In this document: positions 15,965-24,596 of the stretch, in pieces
How positions within the stretch are numbered: the first letter of the stretch is position 1
Layout of the letters: every line of letters begins with the position of its first letter
Assembly: GCF_003205875.1 (NCBI RefSeq)
Contig: NZ_PUBZ01000103.1
Coordinates: forward strand, 1-64,000
Direction: 5' to 3'
DNA length: 64,000 bases
From: Herpetosiphon llansteffanensis
GTDB taxonomy: Bacteria; Chloroflexota; Chloroflexia; Chloroflexales; Herpetosiphonaceae
Notes under the pieces: model-generated
Database searches by the model: none
Seen by the model: the letters and a program-made list of their open reading frames with translations, nothing else
Told to the model about the DNA's origin: nothing
Made by a program: the position numbers and the translations under genes

Positions 15965-16657
15965 ATGTATAAGGCAGGAGAATTGGTCAAAAAGTCGATT
16001 GTTCGGGTGGATACTGGTAATATTATTGGTTCGGTCGCTGATCTGTTGGTCGATCACGCTGCCGGGCGGATTGTTGGCTTGCTCACCAACACAGGCGGTT
16101 TGTTTCGCGAGGCCACGGTAGTTGAATGGGCGCAAGTGCTGGTTTGGGCTGGCGATGTGATTTTGGTCAAAGCTGGCTGCGAAGTACTCCGCGCCAACGC
16201 CATTCCCCATTTTCATAGCATTTTGGAGAAAAAAATTCACCTGACTGGCACGGCGGCAATTGGTCGCTCCGGCAACAAATTGGGTACAATTGGCGAATTG
16301 TTGCTCGATGAAACTGGCTTAATCGTCGGCTATGTGATTACGCGTGGAGTTTTGAAGGGCGAGCGCCAATATGTGCTCAGCGCTGGAGTGGCGGGCATTG
16401 GCAGCGATGCAGTGGTGATTTACGATGAAGCCTTGCGCGATACGCTCGAAGGGCTTGAGCCAAACATCCCCGACCCCAAATTAACCATGGTTATGCCGTT
16501 GACTGGCACGCGAGTGAGCGTTGAAGTTCCTGCCAGCACCCCAACGCCAAGCGAACCCAAACCAAGCCCAGCTGATGTGCAACGGTTGTCGTCGGATGAG
16601 ATTGATGCTATTCTGCGCGGCGATCAACCTATTCCTGGAGCAAGTAGTGAACATTAA
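15965..16657 (+). CDS. PRC-barrel domain protein
   Basis: 230 residues with two PRC-barrel domains: residues about 1-75 ([21 protein letters not shown]) and about 88-160 ([20 protein letters not shown]). PRC-barrels occur in the photosynthetic reaction centre H subunit and in RimM; stand-alone tandem forms are common in chloroflexi and often of unknown role. The C-terminus is a Pro/Ser-rich tail ([15 protein letters not shown]) plus a short acidic helix. ATG at 15965 has only a weak GAG upstream. The last 11 nt overlap cobT, which suggests coupled translation. Confidence 0.85.
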   Translation: MYKAGELVKKSIVRVDTGNIIGSVADLLVDHAAGRIVGLLTNTGGLFREATVVEWAQVLVWAGDVILVKAGCEVLRANAIPHFHSILEKKIHLTGTAAIGRSGNKLGTIGELLLDETGLIVGYVITRGVLKGERQYVLSAGVAGIGSDAVVIYDEALRDTLEGLEPNIPDPKLTMVMPLTGTRVSVEVPASTPTPSEPKPSPADVQRLSSDEIDAILRGDQPIPGASSEH

Positions 16658-17699
16658 AGATTCGTGGGCTACGATCGAGCCGCTTGATCAGGCTGCAATC
16701 GAGCAAGCGCAACAACGCCAAAACCAATTAACCAAGCCCCAAGGAGCGCTTGGTCAGCTTGAAGCATTGTCCATTCAATTGGCCGGAATCCGCCAGCAAT
16801 GCCCGCCAACGATTCAAAAACCAATCATTATTGTGGCAGCAGCGGATCATGGGGTGGCGGAATATGGCGTGAGTGCGTATCCCTCAAGCGTTACCGCCCA
16901 AATGGTGGGCAATTTTTTGGCTGGTGGTGCAGCAGTCAGCGTGTTGGCCCGCCATGTTGGGGCCGAATTATTGATTGTTGATGCTGGAGTGCAAACCGCC
17001 ATCAGCAGCAGCGCGCCGAATTTCCGCAGCGAATGGCTGGGGCCTGGCACCAAGAACTTGGCAATTGAACCAGCAATGAGCCACGAACAAGCTCAATCTG
17101 CCCTTGCACGGGGCATTGCGCTGGCCCATGAGCTTGCCGATGCAGGCCACGATTTAATTGCGCTTGGTGAGATGGGCATTGGCAATACGACCGCCGCCGC
17201 ATGTTTAACCGCAATCTATTGCCAGCAAGCAGCAGCAGTGGTGACCGGCCATGGCACTGGAGTGCAAGCGGCGCAATATCAACGCAAAATCGAGGTTGTG
17301 AGCCAAGCGGTGGCGCGGGTTGGCGAAAATCGTGGCAAGCTCGAACCATTGGCCGAGGTTGGCGGCTTTGAAATTGGCATCTTAGCTGGAATTATCGTGG
17401 GTGCTGCTCAACGCCGTGTGCCAATTTTGCTTGATGGTTTTATTACGACAGCTGCCGCTTTGGTAGCCCAAGTGATTGTTCCCCAAACAATTGACTATTG
17501 TATTGCCGCCCATTGCGGCGCAGAGCCAGGCCATCGCATTGCCCTGCAACAACTTGGCTTACGACCCTTACTGCAACTCGATTTACGGCTTGGCGAAGGC
17601 AGCGGCGCTGCTTTGGCGATTCCATTGGTGCAAGCAGCCTGCAATATTCTTGGCGAGATGGCAACCTTTGCCAGCGCCCAAGTTGATACTGCCAGCTAA
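16647..17699 (+). CDS. cobT: Nicotinate-nucleotide--dimethylbenzimidazole phosphoribosyltransferase
   Basis: 350 residues. CobT makes alpha-ribazole phosphate from dimethylbenzimidazole and nicotinate mononucleotide for the lower loop of cobalamin. Seen: [10 protein letters not shown] near residue 30, [32 protein letters not shown], the [14 protein letters not shown] motif, and the C-terminal catalytic-Glu region [11 protein letters not shown]. The start is the GTG at 16647 with GGAG 8 nt upstream, giving the usual family length and an 11-nt overlap with the PRC-barrel gene. No other cobalamin synthesis gene lies beside it, so it probably serves B12 salvage or late assembly. Confidence 0.95.
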   Translation: MNIKDSWATIEPLDQAAIEQAQQRQNQLTKPQGALGQLEALSIQLAGIRQQCPPTIQKPIIIVAAADHGVAEYGVSAYPSSVTAQMVGNFLAGGAAVSVLARHVGAELLIVDAGVQTAISSSAPNFRSEWLGPGTKNLAIEPAMSHEQAQSALARGIALAHELADAGHDLIALGEMGIGNTTAAACLTAIYCQQAAAVVTGHGTGVQAAQYQRKIEVVSQAVARVGENRGKLEPLAEVGGFEIGILAGIIVGAAQRRVPILLDGFITTAAALVAQVIVPQTIDYCIAAHCGAEPGHRIALQQLGLRPLLQLDLRLGEGSGAALAIPLVQAACNILGEMATFASAQVDTAS

Positions 17700-17735
17700 A
17701 AAAACAACGGCCAGCAGGCAAATCCTACTGGCCGT
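17698..17735 (-). terminator. Terminator between cobT and the convergent membrane gene
   Basis: ACGGCCAGCAGG (17707-17718) pairs with CCTACTGGCCGT (17724-17735), one mismatch. The minus strand continues TGTTTTTTT, so it is a good terminator for 17754-18053 and a weaker one for cobT. Confidence 0.75.
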
Positions 17736-17753
17736 GCTTCAACCCAAAAGGTT

Positions 17754-18053
17754 CTACCACGAAACCCCATCTTTTTTGGCATCGAAAGTATCCAAATCAA
17801 GCTCCATTGGTGGGCGCACCGCAAAATCGGTATATTCTTGTTGCTTGAGTGGAGCCAAAATCGAGGCAATAACCGTGACCACTAAGCCCAGCATAATTGC
17901 CAAGAATGCCAAAGCCCCTGCTGGCGAATCATCAGCAAACAACATCATTGGCACAACAATAAACGAGAGCACTGCTAAAACAAGCACAAACAGCGTGCCA
18001 ATAACTGAATAGGTACGCTTGTTGGTCAAATGATTGTTTGACTCACTGGCCAT
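17754..18053 (-). CDS. Small two-helix membrane protein
   Basis: 99 residues: a polar N-terminal 15, membrane helix 1 at about 17-38 (VIGTLFVLVLAVLSFIVVPMM), helix 2 at about 46-66 (ALAFLAIMLGLVVTVIASIL), and a polar, acidic C-terminal tail (MELDLDTFDAKK). ATG at 18053 with AAGGAG. It is convergent with cobT and separated by a terminator. No family recognised; the tail suggests a cytoplasmic interaction surface. Confidence 0.7.
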   Translation of the reverse strand: MASESNNHLTNKRTYSVIGTLFVLVLAVLSFIVVPMMLFADDSPAGALAFLAIMLGLVVTVIASILAPLKQQEYTDFAVRPPMELDLDTFDAKKDGVSW

Positions 18054-18200
18054 TGATCGATCACTCCTTAACTGGTTGGTGGTTGCTACGCTCTATTTTA
18101 GCGTAACGACGGGCGCTTGTAAAACGCTACACCCGCCAACATTGCTGTTGACGGGTGCGACTGACGTTGTTCGATTGCAGACTAGGGAAGCACGATAAGC

Positions 18201-19937
18201 TTATTGCAGGCTAACATCATCAACAAAGAACGATGTCGTCAATGAGCTATCTGTTGTGGTTTCAAAGCGGATGCGCACCGTTTGACCTGCGTAGGCTGCT
18301 AAACTCAAGTTTTCAGCAACCCAAGCGTTTTCGGTATTAACATTTGAGCGGGTTGCCAAGGTTCCCAACAGGGTTCCGCTGGTGTTGTAGACCCGCACGC
18401 GCAGGTAGTCGTAGGCAGTTGTTGTGCCTTCGTTGCTGGTTTGATACCAGTAGAAGTTCAACGACGAACCTGCTGGGACAGTTACCGTTTGATACAGCCC
18501 TTCGTTGGCATTGTTGTAGCCACCCATATACACGCTGTAGCTACCAGTGCGTGGGCGCGTGGTATCGATCAAGCCATAGCCACCGCTTGATGCTTGGGTC
18601 CAGCCAGTCGTGCCACTTTCGAAGCCACCATTGACGATGCTACCACCGCCTGGAGGTGGGGTTGCGGTTGGTGGAACGACGGTTGGCGTGGTTGGTGGTG
18701 GCGTTGGGGTTGGCGTGGTTCCGCCGTTGTTGACTGCACGGTACACATTGATCCGACCACACGTCCAGTTGCTGCCCGTGCCAGAAATGGTATCTGAGGT
18801 CGAGCAGATACGATCGCGAATTTGGCTATTGCTCAAGCCTTGTGAGGCCAACAAGCCAGCCAAACCAGCAACGTGTGGGGTTGCCATTGAGGTACCGTTG
18901 ATCGTGTTGTAGCCACTGTTGATCCAGGTTGAGTAGATGCTCGAACCTGGGGCAGCAACTTCAACCCACGAACCGTAGTTCGAGAACGATGAGCGCGCAT
19001 CGCTTGAGGTGGTTGAGGCAACGGCGAAACAGTTGGTGTAGGCTGCTGGGTACGAGTTGGTGACGCTTGAGGTGTTGCTGTTACCAGCAGCACATGCCAA
19101 GAACACACCACGGCCCCAAGCGTAATCAACAGCATTTTGCAATGCGGTCGAACCGCCGCCACCAAGGCTCAAGTTGATAACTTTGGCACCATTGTCAGCA
19201 GCGTAGGTGATGCCATTGGCCACACCGGCCAAGGTTCCACTACCGCTGTTGTTCAACACGCGCACCGGCATCAACTTACAATTTGGACACGTACCAGCGC
19301 CACCAGTGCTGTTATTGGTTTCAGCAGCGCTTGTGCCTGCAACGTGCGTGCCGTGGCCATTGCCGTCGGCTGGGGTTGCGTCGTTGTCGATGTAGTCATA
19401 GCCAGCCACCATCTTGGCATCAAGATCAGGGTGGTTGCTTTGAATCCCAGTATCAACAACTGCAATTACGACGCTGCTGCTACCTTGCGTAATATCCCAG
19501 CCGGTATATGCTTGAATGACACCCCATGCCCATTGTGAGCTTAGGCTTGGGTCATTGGGCGTAAAATTCATGGAATAAATAAAGTTTGGTTCGGCATATT
19601 CGACATTAGGATTTTGCTTCAAGCTGGCTAAGACAGCTTCGCGACCAGCGAGGGTATCGTTGCTTTTGAGGCTCGCAACTTCAATAACTTCTGCATCAAG
19701 TGCTGCAATCCGATCAATTTGTACAGCACCAATCGCTTTGAGGGCTGATGATCGGTTGGCTTTTTCGGTCGTGGCTTTGAATTTGACCACAAACTGGCCT
19801 GCTACTGCTGGAGCAGCAACATCGACCCGATCAACAGGTTTGCCAGGGTTGCGAGTTTGACCAAATGAAGGGTTGGGAGCACTGAAGATAATAACCAGGC
19901 TGCAGATCAACACGAATGAAACAAACAGACGCTTCAA
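18201..19937 (-). CDS. Secreted subtilisin-like serine protease (S8 family)
   Basis: 578 residues. Sec signal peptide (residues 1-26), an inhibitor-I9-like propeptide (about 45-125, VVKFKATTEKANRSSALKAI), and the catalytic domain with the classic triad: Asp in AVVDTGIQSNHPDLD, His in NGHGTHVAGT, Ser in GTSMATPHVAG. A Pro/Thr linker leads to a C-terminal beta-jelly-roll (about 435-578, GGFESGTTGWTQ) of the carbohydrate-binding or bacterial adhesin kind. The start is a TTG at 19937, 5 nt after GAGGAGG. Promoter at 20146-20174 with a perfect palindrome at the predicted start site. Likely an extracellular digestive protease of a predatory filament. Confidence 0.93.
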   Translation of the reverse strand: MKRLFVSFVLICSLVIIFSAPNPSFGQTRNPGKPVDRVDVAAPAVAGQFVVKFKATTEKANRSSALKAIGAVQIDRIAALDAEVIEVASLKSNDTLAGREAVLASLKQNPNVEYAEPNFIYSMNFTPNDPSLSSQWAWGVIQAYTGWDITQGSSSVVIAVVDTGIQSNHPDLDAKMVAGYDYIDNDATPADGNGHGTHVAGTSAAETNNSTGGAGTCPNCKLMPVRVLNNSGSGTLAGVANGITYAADNGAKVINLSLGGGGSTALQNAVDYAWGRGVFLACAAGNSNTSSVTNSYPAAYTNCFAVASTTSSDARSSFSNYGSWVEVAAPGSSIYSTWINSGYNTINGTSMATPHVAGLAGLLASQGLSNSQIRDRICSTSDTISGTGSNWTCGRINVYRAVNNGGTTPTPTPPPTTPTVVPPTATPPPGGGSIVNGGFESGTTGWTQASSGGYGLIDTTRPRTGSYSVYMGGYNNANEGLYQTVTVPAGSSLNFYWYQTSNEGTTTAYDYLRVRVYNTSGTLLGTLATRSNVNTENAWVAENLSLAAYAGQTVRIRFETTTDSSLTTSFFVDDVSLQ

Positions 19938-20120
19938 GGGTGCCTCCTCAATATGTGGGTTGCAAATTTACCATGGGCAATCCCAATACCAAACACTGGC
20001 TGGATTACCACACATACACATCATTGTTGCGAAGGAATCGGTGAGGTCGTTGGAAGCTTCCGAAGTCGCATGCCCCTTTCTGTGGATGAAAGATAAGTGG
20101 CCAGTCGAACAACGTCGGGT

Positions 20121-20136
20121 ACTCATCTAGATGAGT
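20121..20136. promoter_or_regulatory. Perfect 16-bp palindrome at the protease transcription start
   Basis: ACTCATCTAGATGAGT is self-complementary and begins about 10 nt downstream of the protease -10 box. It may be an operator for a dimeric regulator, or the 5' hairpin of the mRNA. Confidence 0.5.
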
Positions 20137-20145
20137 ATGCAGGAT

Positions 20146-20174
20146 ATATTAAATCATTTTAACGAAATTGTCAA
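20146..20174 (-). promoter_or_regulatory. Promoter of the S8 protease
   Basis: TTGACA (20174-20169), 17-nt spacer, TAATAT (20151-20146) on the minus strand, about 200 nt upstream of the TTG start. It separates the protease unit from the micropeptide unit upstream. Confidence 0.75.
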
Positions 20175-20214
20175 AATTATTAATATTTATTTGGCATAAG
20201 TCCCAAATGTGCAT

Positions 20215-20250
20215 AAAAAAACCGCCCATGATCTGAAGATCATAGGCGGT
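20215..20250 (-). terminator. Intrinsic terminator of the micropeptide transcript
   Basis: ACCGCC and ATGATCT pair with AGATCAT and GGCGGT across a 2-nt GA loop with one mismatch pair (20221-20250); eight A residues at 20214-20221 give a U-tract on the minus strand. It is 27 nt after the stop of the last micro-ORF. Confidence 0.85.
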
Positions 20251-20276
20251 TTGGTAGTTGCTACGTACTGATTATT

Positions 20277-20294
20277 TTAGAAAATGATGATCAT
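20277..20294 (-). CDS. Micro-ORF encoding MIIIF (copy 2)
   Basis: ATG ATC ATC ATT TTC TAA: a five-residue hydrophobic peptide. GGGGAGGA lies 5 nt upstream of the ATG, as good a ribosome site as any in the window. It is the last of four tiny ORFs in the minus-strand unit that runs from the promoter at 20786-20814 to the terminator at 20215-20250. Synonymous codon differences from copy 1 (ATC/ATT exchanged, TAA for TAG) keep the peptide the same, which argues that the peptide, not just the DNA, matters. Whether it is a leader peptide, a formyl-peptide signal or a chance ORF cannot be decided here. Confidence 0.5.
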   Translation of the reverse strand: MIIIF

Positions 20295-20456
20295 GGAAAT
20301 CCTCCCCAGCTAGTGCATATGGCCTCAACACAACCAATATAGCTGTGAATTCACAATGTCTCGTCACTCCAGCGATGAATCGCAATCATCGGTAGTGTTC
20401 TACCCTATATTTGGGCAGAGCAACAGTTGGACTCCGAGACCTGCACACCCTCAATC

Positions 20457-20477
20457 TTAGAAGATTATCACACCCAT
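20457..20477 (-). CDS. Micro-ORF encoding MGVIIF
   Basis: ATG GGT GTG ATA ATC TTC TAA on the minus strand, with GAAGGG 7 nt upstream. The peptide ends IIF like its neighbours. It is the third ORF in the unit, 44 nt after the stop of the first MIIIF copy. Downstream of it are about 160 nt before the last copy. Support is moderate: the ribosome site is good, but so short an ORF could arise by chance; it is listed because it repeats the pattern. Confidence 0.4.
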   Translation of the reverse strand: MGVIIF

Positions 20478-20521
20478 AAACAAACCCTTCAAACATGTCC
20501 AGCTGCAAAAGCTCAATTAAT

Positions 20522-20539
20522 CTAGAAGATAATGATCAT
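20522..20539 (-). CDS. Micro-ORF encoding MIIIF (copy 1)
   Basis: ATG ATC ATT ATC TTC TAG, the same five residues as copy 2 with different codons. GAGGGAGG lies 5 nt upstream. The Shine-Dalgarno begins immediately after the stop of the MYGIIFL frame, so the two could be translationally coupled. Second of four in the unit. Confidence 0.5.
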   Translation of the reverse strand: MIIIF

Positions 20540-20557
20540 GGTAGCCTCCCTCGCAAT

Positions 20558-20581
20558 CTACAGGAAGATGATCCCGTACAT
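20558..20581 (-). CDS. Possible micro-ORF encoding MYGIIFL
   Basis: ATG TAC GGG ATC ATC TTC CTG TAG on the minus strand. It shares the IIF core, but no convincing Shine-Dalgarno precedes it (AGAATCTGACC). It is the first and weakest of the four; it may be a decayed copy. Confidence 0.3.
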   Translation of the reverse strand: MYGIIFL

Positions 20582-20785
20582 TGGTCAGATTCTATGGAGT
20601 GTCATGGTGTTAGGCAATACGCTAGCTGTAGAGTGTCTGGATGGCTTGTAAACTTTCGCGCTTGATGCTGAGAACGCTCACAAGCAAACCATTAATACAT
20701 GAACCAAACTGATTCCTAGGCCGAATAGCGATGATTCATCATACAAATGGCTTCTACAGGCTATCGTAGGTGGGTTGTTAGGTTT

Positions 20786-20814
20786 ATTGTACGTCGAGAT
20801 CGGTTTCTTGTCAA
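20786..20814 (-). promoter_or_regulatory. Promoter of the micropeptide transcript
   Basis: TTGACA (20814-20809, perfect -35), 17-nt spacer, TACAAT (20791-20786, one mismatch) on the minus strand. With the terminator at 20215-20250 it defines an RNA of about 560 nt that holds no ORF over 10 codons except the micro-ORFs. Confidence 0.75.
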
Positions 20815-20828
20815 AAATTTTAATGGTT

Positions 20829-20876
20829 CTTTGGTACTAAAGGGGGATAGCTATCCCCCCTCAAAGCACCAAAAAG
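20829..20876. other. Long inverted repeat upstream of the micropeptide promoter
   Basis: The core GGGGGATAGCTATCCCCC (20842-20859) is perfect and is flanked by TTTGGT and ACCAAA arms. No T-tract follows on either strand. It may be an operator, or a factor-dependent terminator for the ABC permease gene. The rest of 20,880-21,086 shows nothing clear. Confidence 0.5.
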
Positions 20877-21086
20877 GTTTAACCACGGCCTGTAAAGCAT
20901 GACCTTGGTCCTACACCATGGGCTAGCATAGTGGTTATTATAGTACTACACTAGCATCCATACGGTCAGCAAATACGCATTTCATCTATACCATTAATTT
21001 TTAGCGTCATTGCGAAATTGCTGACACACTATAGTCAAACATTGCTTATTTCAAGCAGGCTGCTGCAAAAATCTGTCAACGCTATC

Positions 21087-21932
21087 CTAGCCGTTGCGTT
21101 TTAAGCGCCCAGTCCGTTTGGCATACTCCTCGCCGCGCAAGAAGATCCACAAGCCCAAGGGTACAAGCAGTATGCCGCTGCCAAGCAATGGCAACAAATA
21201 GCTCCCCCACAGCGCAATTGGCCCTGCATTATGTTGCAACGCGCGACGCATGCCTTCCAACACATAGGTCGCTGGCGAAATCGATGCTAGCGGTTGCATC
21301 CAGGTTGGCAAAACGCTAATTGGATAATAAACGCCTGAAACCAACAAAATCGTGGCTTTGACAATGTTGGTCATCTGCGCCCCACGTTCGGGAAAGAGCA
21401 ACGGCAATACCGCAGCCACAATCCCTAAACCAATAAAACTAATGCTGCCCGTCAGCAGAATCACCGTCGCCCCAAGAAAATTGGCATTATCAAGGCTAAT
21501 TTGAAAGAATACTGCCACAAAGGCCAAGATAATTCCGGTGTGAAACAAGCCCCAAAAGACTGCAAAAATCGTCGTCCCCAGCATATGCGTCAGCCGTGAG
21601 ATCGGTGCCATAAAGGTATATTCAATTGTGCCTTCCCAGCGCTCCCATTGCACCGATTCAGCAATACAATCGAACACCACCGCCAAATAGTGCCAAACCA
21701 ATGTGCCAACAATCAAATAGAGAATCGTGGCATCAATCGTTGCTTGGTCGAATTCTTGGCCAGTAATTGCACCAACCGCCTTGCCAATGAAGGTAATCGA
21801 TAAGGCATTGACAATTGAATAGATCAACCAAACAACTTCCCAGCCCCAATAGCGTTTAATCAAATTAATGTTGCGCTCAACGAATGCATACGACGCACGA
21901 GTTTCACGCCAGAATGAACGCCCAAATGCCAT
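21087..21932 (-). CDS. ABC-2 type transporter permease
   Basis: 281 residues from the ATG at 21932 with AAGGAG upstream; the frame extends to 22088 through repeat DNA, which I take as non-coding. About six membrane segments: WGWEVVWLIYSIVNALSITFI, ATILYLIVGTLVWHYLAVVF, the ATIFAVFWGLFHTGIILAFV segment, LGATVILLTGSISFIGLGIV, and SYLLPLLGSGILLVPLGLWIF. This is the ABC-2 (polysaccharide or drug export) permease topology with the conserved PISVLPTWMQPLASISPATY stretch. No ATPase subunit is adjacent, so it either pairs with a distant one or is an orphan. Confidence 0.85.
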   Translation of the reverse strand: MAFGRSFWRETRASYAFVERNINLIKRYWGWEVVWLIYSIVNALSITFIGKAVGAITGQEFDQATIDATILYLIVGTLVWHYLAVVFDCIAESVQWERWEGTIEYTFMAPISRLTHMLGTTIFAVFWGLFHTGIILAFVAVFFQISLDNANFLGATVILLTGSISFIGLGIVAAVLPLLFPERGAQMTNIVKATILLVSGVYYPISVLPTWMQPLASISPATYVLEGMRRALQHNAGPIALWGSYLLPLLGSGILLVPLGLWIFLRGEEYAKRTGRLKRNG

Positions 21933-21989
21933 AACCAGCTCCTTTGTTGTGCGATAGTGGGTAGTTGCAGCATGCATTGTAGCGCGTTC

Positions 21990-22500
21990 TGGCCCAAGCC
22001 AAATCCGCCAAAAGGCAGAAGTATAAAATATGAAGGATGAAGGATGAGGGATGAAAAAGTCAAAAATCAAAATAAGAACAAAGAGCATAGAGCATAGAAC
22101 ATAAAAGTCAGAAGGATGAGAGATGAGGGATGAGGGATGAAAAGGTCAAAAGGAAGAAGGCAAAAAAGATCATACTTTTAGGTTTTAACGCAGAGGAGTA
22201 TGGCTTTGGGCTATTGGCTATGGGCAATCGGAAGCATAATCAGAGAAATCTGTGCCAATCTGTGGCGAACAAACTTAACCTTCGTGTCCTTCGTGCTCTT
22301 CGCGGTTTCGTGCTGTTCGTCGATTGGGATTTTAACGCAGAGGCGCAGAGAAAAGGATGAAGGATGAGGGATGAAGGATACTATTGGCTATGGGCCTTGG
22401 GCTAGTGCAACAATAATCACAACAATCTGTGGAATCTGTGGCCAAAACAACCTTCGCGCTCTTCGCGTTCTTCGCGGTTGCTGGCTTTTGTGTCGCTTCG
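21990..22500. repeat. Intergenic word-like repeats
   Basis: The space between two genes is filled with short degenerate words: GGATGAGGGATGA tracts (22029-22145), GGCTATGGGC, TTTTAACGCAGAGGCGCAGAG (22330-22350), and TTCGTGCTCTTCGCGGTT variants (22270-22320, 22450-22480). The same words recur at 44.9-45.3, 52.7-53.0 and 57.7 kb. No gene seen in it. Confidence 0.75.
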
Positions 22501-22566
22501 TGGAACTCAAAAAAGCCCACACCTGAAATGAATCAGCTGTGGGCTGCCAAGGCACAAATTCAAGGG

Positions 22567-23979
22567 CTAGGCGGTTACATTTTTGCCAATTGCTGCCAAC
22601 ATATCTTCGATGCTAGTAAATTTGACCCGTGGCCGACCAGTGGCAGCGCCGTTGGCAACCTCAATCTCATCGAGCCGTTGCCAATCGGCAAAGGTCACAT
22701 AGTTGGGCTGGCGTACTTGCACCAATTTTTCAATGCTTTCGCGATCGGCGTGGCTTGGGCTGAGCAATTGACCAGCTGCCACATCTTCGAGCATACATTG
22801 CACGGTTTCCACCGCATCTGGTTTATTGGTGCCAATCACGCCGCTTGGCCCACGCTTGATCCAGCCAGCGGTATATTCGCCAGCTTTTGGCTGTTGGCTG
22901 GTTGGATCGATAAGCCGGCCTTTTTCATTGAGGAAGGTTCCCCAGCGTTCGTTGAATGGCACATCGACCAAGGGCGCACCCCGATAGCCGACCGACCGAA
23001 ACACCAAGCCGACTGGCAAATCTTCGGTTTCGCCAGTTGGGCGCGAGGCAATGCTGCCAGCATCGCTGGCATAGAGTTCGTTTTTGGCCAAGCGCAAACC
23101 AGCCACCCGACCGTCACTATCGCCAAGCACTTCGGTTGGGCTAACCAAGAAGCGGAAGATCAAGCGGCGTTTTTTGCCTTCTGGCTGGCGTTGAGCATAG
23201 CCTTGCAGCAATTCGACTTTTTTCTGAGCAGCTTTATCGCCGCCAGCTTCCAAAGCGGCGCGGCTCACGTCGTCGAGCGCAACTTCACTGGGAATCGCCA
23301 CCACATCAGCTTCTTCCAGCTCGCCCAATTCTTTAACTTCTGGGGTGGTAAACGCTGCCTGGGCGGGGCCACGCCGGCCTAATAAGTAGACTTCTTTGAT
23401 ACTGCTTTTGCTCAACGCTTCGAGCGCATGATCGGCAATATCGGTGCGGGCCAGTTCTTCGTGTGAAAGACACAAAATCCGCGCCACATCAATTGCCACG
23501 TTGCCAACCCCAACCACTGCTACCCGCTCTTGCGAAAGATCGAATTGCAAATGGCGATAATCGGGATGGCCGTTATACCAAGCAACAAAGGCGGTGGCCG
23601 GAAAACTGTTGGTCAGATCCTCGCCAGGAATGCCCATATGGCGATCGCTTTGAGCGCCAGTAGCATATAAAATTTGATGATAATGCTCGACCAAATCGGC
23701 GTGGCTCAGATCTTTGCCATATTCAACATAGCCAAAAAAGCGGAAGCGCGGGTTTTTGGCCACGAGGTTAAAGGCCTTGGTAACGGTTTTGATCTTTTGG
23801 TGATCGGGGGCAACGCCGCCGCGCACCAAACCAAACGGCGTTGGCAACCGATCAAACATATCCACTTCAATTACCAAGTCGCTTTGTTTGAGCAAATGAT
23901 CGGCTGCATAAAACGCCGATGGTCCAGAACCAATGATCGCAACCCGTAATGGCTGCGCTTCAGTTCCCACAGTTGTCAT
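22567..23979 (-). CDS. Ferredoxin--NADP reductase of the FprA / adrenodoxin-reductase type
   Basis: 470 residues. It belongs to the two-dinucleotide-binding flavoprotein family that moves electrons between NADPH and ferredoxin via FAD. Seen: FAD-binding GSGPSAFYAADHLL near residue 18, the FprA signature DRLPTPFGLVRGGVAPDHQ, the NADP site VVGVGNVAIDVARIL near 165, and the C-terminal GWIKRGPSGVIGTNK motif that closes over FAD. The ATG at 23979 is preferred over the GTG at 23985 because AAAGGA is correctly spaced for it. A 2Fe-2S ferredoxin gene occurs at 60060 but not beside it. Confidence 0.9.
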   Translation of the reverse strand: MTTVGTEAQPLRVAIIGSGPSAFYAADHLLKQSDLVIEVDMFDRLPTPFGLVRGGVAPDHQKIKTVTKAFNLVAKNPRFRFFGYVEYGKDLSHADLVEHYHQILYATGAQSDRHMGIPGEDLTNSFPATAFVAWYNGHPDYRHLQFDLSQERVAVVGVGNVAIDVARILCLSHEELARTDIADHALEALSKSSIKEVYLLGRRGPAQAAFTTPEVKELGELEEADVVAIPSEVALDDVSRAALEAGGDKAAQKKVELLQGYAQRQPEGKKRRLIFRFLVSPTEVLGDSDGRVAGLRLAKNELYASDAGSIASRPTGETEDLPVGLVFRSVGYRGAPLVDVPFNERWGTFLNEKGRLIDPTSQQPKAGEYTAGWIKRGPSGVIGTNKPDAVETVQCMLEDVAAGQLLSPSHADRESIEKLVQVRQPNYVTFADWQRLDEIEVANGAATGRPRVKFTSIEDMLAAIGKNVTA

Positions 23980-24000
23980 GATCACAATCCTTTTGAGCGT

Positions 24001-24429
24001 CTAGCCCTCTTCGATAATTTGAGTTTCGAGGGTATCGAGCTTGCCTTCATATTCCCCAAGTTGCGCCTTGACGACATCACCAATTGAGACAATGCCAAGC
24101 AAAATGTCGCCATCGAGAATTGGCAAATGGCGAAAGCGGCGACTGGTCATGGTTTGGAGCACCGCTTTAAGATCATCACTGGGGCGACCGGTTATTACAT
24201 TGGCCGTCATCACATGCTGCACTTGACGCTCAAAAATTGCTGGGTCTTGGGCGGCTGCCCGAATAATATCCCGCTCGGAGATAATTCCCGCAATCCGATC
24301 AGCTTCAATCACCACCAACGCGCCAATGTTGTGTTCGGATAAAATCGCAACGGCTTGGCTGAGTAGTGTTTGTGGATTGATCGTATGAATGATTGGACTT
24401 TTGGTTGCAAGCACATGCTTGATCTTCAT
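24001..24429 (-). CDS. CBS-pair domain protein
   Basis: 142 residues with two CBS domains filling the protein: KSPIIHTINPQTLLSQAVAIL to about residue 60 and MTANVITGRPSDDLKAVLQT to about 130. Such stand-alone CBS pairs bind adenine nucleotides and regulate partner proteins. ATG at 24429 with GGAGGTAC. It ends 22 nt before the FprA-like gene on the same strand, so it may be transcribed with neighbours. Partner unknown. Confidence 0.9.
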   Translation of the reverse strand: MKIKHVLATKSPIIHTINPQTLLSQAVAILSEHNIGALVVIEADRIAGIISERDIIRAAAQDPAIFERQVQHVMTANVITGRPSDDLKAVLQTMTSRRFRHLPILDGDILLGIVSIGDVVKAQLGEYEGKLDTLETQIIEEG

Positions 24430-24596
24430 AGCGTACCTCCAATTCTATCAGCGAATGGGGACGATGTAGGGCAACGATGCCATGCTGATAGTATCATACT
24501 TATGTCGCTTGCGATAGGCAAGATCAGTGCCTACCATGCTTAATTGATAATTAATTTTGGTCACAATCGCTGATTTGAAATTGCATATGAGGTTTT

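Noticed and set aside
20531-20650. Plus-strand ORF of about 39 residues (MIMVASLAIY...) across the micro-ORFs
   Set aside because: It arises because ATGATCAT is palindromic. The plus strand has only a weak AGAAGATA site, and the promoter and terminator face the other way. It remains a minor alternative to the micropeptide reading.
22429-23382. Plus-strand ORF of 317 codons opposite the FprA-like reductase
   Set aside because: Starts in repeat DNA and reads as the complement of a well-marked flavoprotein; the composition is antisense-like.
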